Below are positions 6,132 through 9,881 of a DNA stretch of 9,881 nt, one piece after another (the stretch's first letter is position 1; every line of letters starts with the position of its first letter). This stretch comes from an uncultured Prevotellaceae bacterium (GTDB lineage Bacteria > Bacteroidota > Bacteroidia > Bacteroidales > Bacteroidaceae). The notes beneath the pieces are model-generated. The model was not told where the DNA came from. It saw only the letters and a list, made by a program, of their open reading frames with translations, and made no database searches. Made by a program: the position numbers and the translations under genes. The DNA is taken from assembly GCA_937910905.1 (NCBI GenBank), contig CALEPV010000071.1, positions 1 to 9,881 of the forward strand, in the 5' to 3' direction.

Positions 6132-6162
6132 GGCAGATTCCTTACGTAGAAGTAAGCCTGCC
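6132..6162 (-). terminator. Hairpin after the HigB2-like toxin gene, possible terminator
   Basis: On the plus strand GGCAG (6132-6136) pairs with CTGCC (6158-6162), and CTTAC (6141-6145) with GTAAG (6152-6156) inside it. The structure sits 7 bases beyond the toxin stop on the minus strand. No T-run follows, so a termination role is only plausible. Confidence 0.35.
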
Positions 6163-6168
6163 GTTATA

Positions 6169-6507
6169 TTAAAGACCATTTTTTTGCATTAGGTCTTTAA
6201 TCTCATTATCGTTTACATTGCTTCTTTCGGATTTGTCGTATATGTATATGAAACCAATCTCTGTTTCATCGTCAGCAGCGATGATGTTCATCGTAATGAC
6301 ACGTCCACCTCCTCGCTTCCCCTTTCCTTTTGAAGCAATGGATATGCGATATTTGTAAATACCATTCCCCAAGTCTATGCCGAGATCCGGGTTCTGCGTT
6401 ATTTCCTGGATAAGTTCAAGGATGTCCTGCTTCAACGACTTGTATTTCTTGGCAAGTCGTTTCAGCTCCTTATCAAAGGTAGGGTAGGTCGTGAAGTTAT
6501 ATCTCAT
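6169..6507 (-). CDS. RelE/HigB2-like toxin of a type II toxin-antitoxin system
   Basis: A 112-residue basic protein, the usual size for RelE-fold mRNA interferases. The pattern DLGNGIYKYRI (45-55), then KGKGKRGGGRVI (60-71), FIYIYDKSERSNVNDNEIKD (86-105) follows the HigB2-type RelE family (gG.ykkRi, GKsGG.R, f.y.f.Ks...ni...E). By analogy it would cut ribosome-bound mRNA and stop growth unless held by its antitoxin. Its ATG overlaps the end of the upstream antitoxin gene by 11 bases, which indicates translational coupling. The frame is intact with no obvious lesion. The gene order, antitoxin first, is that of relBE and not of classical higBA. The family call is from remembered motifs and moderately firm; the toxin assignment is firmer. 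Confidence 0.8.
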   Translation of the reverse strand: MRYNFTTYPTFDKELKRLAKKYKSLKQDILELIQEITQNPDLGIDLGNGIYKYRISIASKGKGKRGGGRVITMNIIAADDETEIGFIYIYDKSERSNVNDNEIKDLMQKNGL

Positions 6508-6751
6508 TTAGTACTTCCGTTAGTGGACGGCCTTGCAACTTTCCATCACGCGCCAACCTGACTTCCTTGAAAGCATCATTCATCCCTTTTAATATACGTG
6601 CATGTTCACGTGTAGCCTCTATCTGACTTTGCTCTTGATTAGCTTGCTCAATCAGATGTTCACCCAGCCATCTCTTATTCTGTGTGCTGAGTGTCATTGA
6701 ATCGAGGAATGTTATAATACCCTCCAATGGTATCGTTGTTGTAGCTATCAT
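6497..6751 (-). CDS. Antitoxin paired with the RelE/HigB2-like toxin
   Basis: An 84-residue protein from the ATG at 6751, overlapping the toxin start by 11 bases. It starts MIATTTIPLEGIITFLDSMT, followed by LSTQNKRWLGEHLIEQA (21-37), a charged helix-rich middle, and a C-terminus ending RPLTEVLNEI. I recognise this type from small Bacteroidales antitoxins upstream of RelE toxins but cannot name its DNA-binding fold. An in-frame ATG at 6790 would add 13 residues, but it lies inside the -7 promoter element and so would not be transcribed, hence the shorter start. The protein should neutralise the toxin through its C-terminal half and repress its own promoter, probably at the palindrome 6757-6771. 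Confidence 0.75.
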   Translation of the reverse strand: MIATTTIPLEGIITFLDSMTLSTQNKRWLGEHLIEQANQEQSQIEATREHARILKGMNDAFKEVRLARDGKLQGRPLTEVLNEI

Positions 6752-6756
6752 AACAC

Positions 6757-6771
6757 TATATGCTGCATATA
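6757..6771. promoter_or_regulatory. Palindromic operator candidate of the toxin-antitoxin operon
   Basis: TATATGC-T-GCATATA is a perfect 15-bp palindrome placed between the predicted transcription start (near 6781) and the antitoxin ATG (6751). This is a typical position for autoregulation by an antitoxin or complex. Confidence 0.5.
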
Positions 6772-6787
6772 ATAGGTATTTACACCG

Positions 6788-6818
6788 CAAAAGTAGGGAG
6801 AATTAATTGATGCACAAA
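6788..6818 (-). promoter_or_regulatory. Bacteroidetes-type promoter of the toxin-antitoxin operon
   Basis: On the minus strand TTTG (6818-6815) is followed after 19 nt by TACTTTTG (6795-6788), an exact match to the -33/-7 consensus and spacing. It fixes the antitoxin start at 6751. Confidence 0.75.
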
Positions 6819-6847
6819 ACATTTGGTGTGGAAATGCTGAAATCAGC

Positions 6848-7054
6848 TTAACCAAACAGCTCGCTATGGCTGCCAAGACGTACAAGCTCGATAACATTAT
6901 GCATCTCGTCAACCCATATCAGGAGAAAGTCTCCCTGAATGTGGCACTCCATGCAGCCTTTGTAGTTGCCCTGCAGCAAGTGAGGTTTGAACTTGGAGGG
7001 GATGGGTTGCTCCGATACCGCTTTAAGTCCTTGCGGTATTGTGTTGTAGTTGTT
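6848..7054 (-). pseudogene. Decayed YafQ-type toxin, start codon lost, internal deletion and frameshift
   Basis: Directly after the RHH antitoxin stop (7055) the minus strand holds two parts of a YafQ-family mRNA interferase in different frames. The first frame reads TTTTQYRKDLKRYRSN (from about 7053), matching the toxin N-terminus. From 7015 another frame reads 55 residues, SEQPIPSKFKPHLLQGNYKG onward, to LVRLGSHSELFG and a TAA at 6848. The second part keeps the residues equivalent to the E. coli YafQ active site: His in KPHLL, His and Asp in ECHIQGD, His and Phe in GSHSELF. About 20 residues between the parts are missing and no ATG is in frame at the 5' end. TTAAAGCGGTA at the junction is readable in both frames and fits a deletion between short repeats. 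The toxin is very unlikely to be made. An assembly error cannot be excluded. Confidence 0.82.
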
Positions 7055-7309
7055 TTATTCCTCGGATAGTATGTCGCGATGCATTTCGTCTGCGCTGTCA
7101 TAGACTTTGTTAGGATTCCTTCCGGACATAGCCTCTTCAATGGCGGCCTTTGTCACTTCGTTTGGCTCGTAATAAACAGAATCGAGAAGAACACTTTCAA
7201 CGTAGTTGTTCAGGGTGCGGTTCTCCCGAGCTGCATTGTACTTCATTCTCTCTAACAGGTCGGCACGAAGACGGAACGATGCAGGCTTACGAATAGTTGC
7301 TGTTGCCAT
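7055..7309 (-). CDS. RHH-type antitoxin, orphaned by loss of its YafQ toxin
   Basis: An 84-residue intact protein from the ATG at 7309. Residues 9-45 (PASFRLRADLLERMKYNAAR onward to VLLDSV) fit a ribbon-helix-helix DNA-binding domain: a short strand of alternating residues, two helices and an N-L-NNYVE turn. The C-terminal part (EVTKAAIEEAMSGRNPNKVY, 51-70, and a helix to the end) is the part that wraps the toxin in related Bacteroidales antitoxins. These usually sit ahead of YafQ/RelE toxins, and the remnant of such a toxin follows immediately. The protein would dimerise, bind its own promoter and repress it. With the toxin broken, it may persist by drift or act as an antidote or regulator for other modules, including the neighbouring pair, which is speculation. 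Confidence 0.82.
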   Translation of the reverse strand: MATATIRKPASFRLRADLLERMKYNAARENRTLNNYVESVLLDSVYYEPNEVTKAAIEEAMSGRNPNKVYDSADEMHRDILSEE

Positions 7310-7340
7310 AGTTTGTCATACATTGAATTACTACTGGCTG

Positions 7341-7348
7341 CAAAAGTA
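7341..7348 (-). promoter_or_regulatory. -7 promoter element of the RHH antitoxin gene
   Basis: The minus strand reads TACTTTTG, identical to the -7 element of the other toxin-antitoxin operon at 6795-6788. The nearest TTTG upstream (7376-7373) is 24 nt away, longer than ideal. The start codon is 31 nt downstream. Confidence 0.5.
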
Positions 7349-7365
7349 CGCATTATCTCATTATT

Positions 7366-7406
7366 GCCATCGCAAAACGGGGGATTATTGATAATTTCGC
7401 GATGGC
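7366..7406. promoter_or_regulatory. Inverted repeat between divergent antitoxin and sigma factor genes
   Basis: GCCATCGC (7366-7373) and its exact complement GCGATGGC (7399-7406) flank a 25-bp AT-rich stretch in the shared upstream region. It is placed where a repressor could act on either gene. Confidence 0.4.
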
Positions 7407-7457
7407 GACCGACATATTTTCGGGTTGGGTGTGTATATAAGGGCAAAGACATCAATA

Positions 7458-8006
7458 ATGAGCGAACTGGAAACACAGATGATAAGCGCTGCATGCGAGG
7501 GAAAGCCAGAGGGCTACAGGTACCTGATGAGCAGGTACGGACGGAGTGTGCAGCTGCTGGTGGGGCAGATGGTGGAGGACGACAGGGATGTGGAGGAGCT
7601 GACACAGGATGTGTTTGTGCGAGCCTTCAAGTATCTTGCCGACTTCGACCCTGCGCGGGCATCGTTCAGTACGTGGCTTAGCCGCATTGCACACAATGCC
7701 GCCTTGAACCATCTGCGCAGTCACGGCTATGCACCGCTGCCGCTGCGTGAGGAGCAATATACACAGCATGAGCTGCAGCTGCCAATCCCCGACAGCGCAG
7801 GTATATTATCTGAAACCGACCGCCTCGCACAACTCGACGATGCTATAGACCGCCTGCGTCCGGAGGAGCGCTCGTTGCTGCACCTGCGCTACTACGAGGG
7901 ACGTACGCTCGGCGAGATTGCAGAGGTGATGGACGTGCCGACAGGACCACTGGCCAGCAGGCTTCAGCGAATAAGGCAGAAGCTTAAGAGAATAATGGAC
8001 AATTGA
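7458..8006 (+). CDS. ECF-family RNA polymerase sigma factor
   Basis: A 182-residue sigma-70 family protein of the extracytoplasmic-function group, which is typically 160-200 residues. Region 2 spans about 14-88, with DVEELTQDVFVRAFKYLADF (44-63) and ASFSTWLSRIAHNAALNHLR (68-87), the core-binding and -10-recognition segment. Region 4 spans about 125-176, with RLRPEERSLLHLRYYEGRTL (132-151) and GEIAEVMDVPTGPLASRLQR (152-171), the helix-turn-helix that reads the -35 element. Region 3 is absent, as expected. The ATG at 7458 gives the normal N-terminus; a TTG at 7425 would add 11 residues without homology. The stop codon lies inside a small AATTG repeat. The next gene begins 22 bases later and is predicted to be a membrane protein, the usual place of an anti-sigma factor. 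The regulon is unknown. Confidence 0.92.
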   Translation: MSELETQMISAACEGKPEGYRYLMSRYGRSVQLLVGQMVEDDRDVEELTQDVFVRAFKYLADFDPARASFSTWLSRIAHNAALNHLRSHGYAPLPLREEQYTQHELQLPIPDSAGILSETDRLAQLDDAIDRLRPEERSLLHLRYYEGRTLGEIAEVMDVPTGPLASRLQRIRQKLKRIMDN

Positions 8007-8029
8007 TAATGTATAATTGACAATTGATA
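7999..8029. repeat. ACAATTGATA direct repeat across the sigma factor stop
   Basis: ACAATTGATA at 7999-8008 and 8020-8029, 21 bp apart. The first copy supplies the last codon and the TGA of the sigma gene, and the second touches the ATG of the next gene. Similar ATTGGACAATT occurs after oadG. Confidence 0.6.
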
Positions 8030-8628
8030 TGACGAGGAACGATAATATAGATAAGGCTTTGCGCGATGCTATGGAGCGACGCAGCAGGAATATGCCGCAA
8101 CTGACAGATGACTTTGCCGACCAGGTGATGGCTAAGATTCAGGCAAGGAAGCGTAGGAGGAACTACACCCTGTGGATGTGGGCGGGCAGCGTAGCGGCCA
8201 TGCTTGTCATCGCCTTTGTGCTTTGGCCTGAACAACACGAAACGGTAGTTGCAGAGGCGGTGATAGCAGAAGCTGTGCCAGCAGAAGACCCCACAGCTGC
8301 TGAGCCTGAAACTGCGCCAGCAGAAGAGCCACCAGTAAGAGCAACGAAGAAGCAAGCGGTACAGCTCGCTAGCAGAGAAGAGCAGAGGCATGATGAAGAG
8401 TCACAACAGGATGTACAGGTCATTCCATCCACGGAAGCAAGACCACAGGTATGTGAGTATAAGACAATACGAACCGTACAAATATCGCCCGATGTAGTGG
8501 CGTATGTCATAGAGGCCTCAGACATACCCGACATTGCGACGATGCCTTCGGTGAGCGAACTGCGCGCACGTGGAATGCGGCTGACGCAAACAGTACGGCA
8601 AGAGACACAGGCAACGGTTCAATTCTAA
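8029..8628 (+). CDS. Single-pass membrane protein, putative anti-sigma factor
   Basis: A 199-residue protein. Residues 1-46 are hydrophilic and cytoplasmic (IDKALRDAMERRSRNMPQLT, then DDFADQVMAKIQARKRRR). One membrane helix follows (47-66, YTLWMWAGSVAAMLVIAFVLW), preceded by a basic cluster that fits an inside N-terminus. A Pro/Ala/Glu-rich stretch (about 73-104, with PAE repeats) leads to a C-terminal periplasmic part including TVQISPDVVAYVIEASD (149-165). This cytoplasm-membrane-periplasm plan directly after an ECF sigma gene is what anti-sigma factors look like, but I see no zinc-binding HxxxCxxC of the classic ZAS domain, so the role is inferred from position. The ATG at 8029 is preferred over a TTG four codons upstream. 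It probably shares a transcript with the sigma factor. Confidence 0.7.
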   Translation: MTRNDNIDKALRDAMERRSRNMPQLTDDFADQVMAKIQARKRRRNYTLWMWAGSVAAMLVIAFVLWPEQHETVVAEAVIAEAVPAEDPTAAEPETAPAEEPPVRATKKQAVQLASREEQRHDEESQQDVQVIPSTEARPQVCEYKTIRTVQISPDVVAYVIEASDIPDIATMPSVSELRARGMRLTQTVRQETQATVQF

Positions 8629-8652
8629 CACATCAATCTGAATATGCACACA

Positions 8653-9774
8653 ATGAAACGAACAACACTTATCACGATGCTTGCACTACTATGCGCTACA
8701 GCGCAGGCGCAGATTAACCCGAAGGTGCAGCAGCTCATAGACCAGCTTGGCCAGCTGGAGAAAACATCCCGCATCATCAAGAGCGGCGGGCAATCCGATT
8801 CACAACGACTGCTCTATAGCGCATCTGTCTATTACAGCCCAAATATGTATCTGAGCGATGACAAGCACAGGCAGGACAGCCTGTTGCAGCATGAGAAGGA
8901 GATGCTGAAGCGGCAAGTCGCGACCATACGGCGCACCCTCGACCAGCTGCAGGAGGATGCACAGGAAAGCTATCACTATGAGTTCCATCAGGGAGGCAAC
9001 GACACAATCATCTACTCCATGAACCTGTGCGGCGACTCTGCACGAACCGACCGCTATAGGCAGGCAGGTCATACATACTTTTTCTCCGACGAATACATCT
9101 CTTTCGACTATCATCCACACAATGTTGAAGGTTCTTACATAGGTCAGTTCAGCTATATGGTGAGACTTTCTGATGCTGACTCCTCGCAAAAGTACACAAC
9201 AACAGAGCTGGTGGACGATGTAGCTCGGTTGTTCCGACAGCATCGCATCAAGCCCCGCCAGGCATTCTGGCGTCACGACAAGGACTACTCCGATTCCATC
9301 TGGCACGAAAACGGCAACGAGTTTGTCTCGATGATGAGCTATGGCATATATACCAAAGAGGGAGAGACCGATGCCACCATCTATACCGTACCCCGAGAAC
9401 AACCGCAGCTGGCTACGCAGCTTCTCGCTGCCATAGACAGCATGGCGCTGAGGTTCACAGATTGCGAGCAGGATATGTTCTTCCAATACTATTACAACGT
9501 TTCGATATATGACCCGCTCTTTGAACCGATACTCTATTGCCACGATGTAAAAGACGCCGTGCGTGGGAGCTTCGCCCTAAGCATCTGCTGCGACGACATG
9601 GGTTTCCACTTCGTCGTCACCCGCACACGCGGCACACAATGGGTGCCTCGCAACTGGCCCTGCATCAAGTCCTTTGTGAATGGCGAGACCACGTACTTCA
9701 AGGGCATGAAGCCAAAGCCTAATAACACCTTCACAAAGATTGTGACCGCAATTGACAGCAAAGAAGTAAAGTAA
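8653..9774 (+). CDS. Exported protein of unknown function in the sigma factor operon
   Basis: I do not recognise this 373-residue protein. From the ATG at 8653 it has a clear signal peptide (MKRTTLITMLALLCATAQAQ, cleavage after AQA at about residue 19). A second ATG at 8644 adds only three residues and makes a poorer signal. Residues 22-45 and 72-104 are rich in Gln, Leu and Lys/Arg and look helical, possibly coiled coil. The rest is mixed, with many Tyr, Asp and His residues, and Cys at 126, 271, 296, 312, 313 and 337. No lipobox Cys follows the signal, so a soluble periplasmic protein is likelier than a lipoprotein. It starts 24 bases after the membrane protein gene and is followed by a terminator, so it may be a sensor or target of the same envelope-stress circuit. 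Confidence 0.75.
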   Translation: MKRTTLITMLALLCATAQAQINPKVQQLIDQLGQLEKTSRIIKSGGQSDSQRLLYSASVYYSPNMYLSDDKHRQDSLLQHEKEMLKRQVATIRRTLDQLQEDAQESYHYEFHQGGNDTIIYSMNLCGDSARTDRYRQAGHTYFFSDEYISFDYHPHNVEGSYIGQFSYMVRLSDADSSQKYTTTELVDDVARLFRQHRIKPRQAFWRHDKDYSDSIWHENGNEFVSMMSYGIYTKEGETDATIYTVPREQPQLATQLLAAIDSMALRFTDCEQDMFFQYYYNVSIYDPLFEPILYCHDVKDAVRGSFALSICCDDMGFHFVVTRTRGTQWVPRNWPCIKSFVNGETTYFKGMKPKPNNTFTKIVTAIDSKEVK

Positions 9775-9797
9775 ACGTTGGCCTATATAGGTGCACA

Positions 9798-9833
9798 CCC
9801 CGCTGCGTCGTGAGATGCGGCGGGGAATCTTGT
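9798..9833 (+). terminator. Rho-independent terminator of the sigma factor operon
   Basis: CCCCGCTGC (9798-9806) pairs with GCGGCGGGG (9817-9825), 9 bp with one G-T wobble and a 10-nt loop. AATCTTGTT follows. It lies 23 bases beyond the stop of the exported protein. Confidence 0.75.
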
Positions 9834-9881
9834 TCGCCCGACATGGGCATAATCTAACGGGTGCAAGTCCCGAGCGCGGCC
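9832..9881 (+). mobile_element. Probable 5' end of a group II intron, cut by the window edge
   Basis: The last 50 bases begin GTTCGCCCGACATGGGC (9832-9848), where GCCC pairs with GGGC. After CTAA comes CGGGTGCAAGTCCCG (9858-9872), a 4-bp stem with the TGCAAGT loop that I associate with domain I of bacterial group II introns. It starts directly after a terminator hairpin, the known preferred target of group IIC introns. The reverse-transcriptase gene and domain V would lie beyond the window. Recognition is from memory of short motifs, so this is moderate confidence only. Confidence 0.55.

Noticed and set aside
6866..7069. A 67-codon plus-strand frame
   Set aside because: It is the complement of the YafQ toxin remnant, which explains the sequence far better.
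7074..7083. TCGCGATGCA outside the array, matching its core
   Set aside because: It lies within the antitoxin coding sequence (codons for MHRDI) as a single copy without 22-bp neighbours, so coincidence is likely.

Overview
The window looks like a chromosomal segment from a Bacteroidales bacterium, most likely Prevotella-like. The pointers are Bacteroidetes-type promoters (TTTG about 20 nt upstream of TAnnTTTG) ahead of several genes, little evidence of Shine-Dalgarno sites, a sodium-pump methylmalonyl-CoA decarboxylase operon of the kind used by succinate-to-propionate fermenters, exported proteins with ALASAQ/ATAQAQ signal-peptide ends, and many short palindromic repeats between genes. No rRNA or tRNA gene was recognised, so the genus is an inference.

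Layout. 1-367 (minus) is the N-terminus of a sugar-nucleotidyltransferase-like protein, divergent from the operon. 583-4916 (plus) is a four-gene operon: mmdA (carboxyltransferase), an OadG-type small membrane subunit, a biotin carrier with two tandem biotinyl domains, and the OadB/MmdB sodium-pump subunit. Together they would decarboxylate (S)-methylmalonyl-CoA to propionyl-CoA and export Na+. Short G/C-rich palindromic elements sit between these genes, and one forms the N-terminal leader of the pump subunit. A strong hairpin terminator (4959-5003) ends the operon.

4999-6168 holds no credible protein gene. It contains a striking array of about fifteen 22-bp units (5011-5340), each a near-palindrome. 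It also contains a set of alternating inverted GCCCACCA motifs (5402-5618), GC-rich hairpin repeats (5706-5813) and a cluster of interleaved inverted repeats (5849-6078). The 22-bp array is the best candidate here for something undescribed.

6169-7309 (minus) is a toxin-antitoxin cluster. A RHH-type antitoxin is followed by a decayed YafQ-type toxin, and then comes an apparently intact antitoxin/RelE-HigB2-like toxin pair with its own promoter and a palindromic operator candidate.

7458-9774 (plus) is a three-gene set: an ECF sigma factor, a single-pass membrane protein in the anti-sigma position, and an exported protein of unknown function. It ends in a terminator (9798-9833). Directly after that hairpin the last 50 bases look like the 5' end of a group II intron running out of the window.
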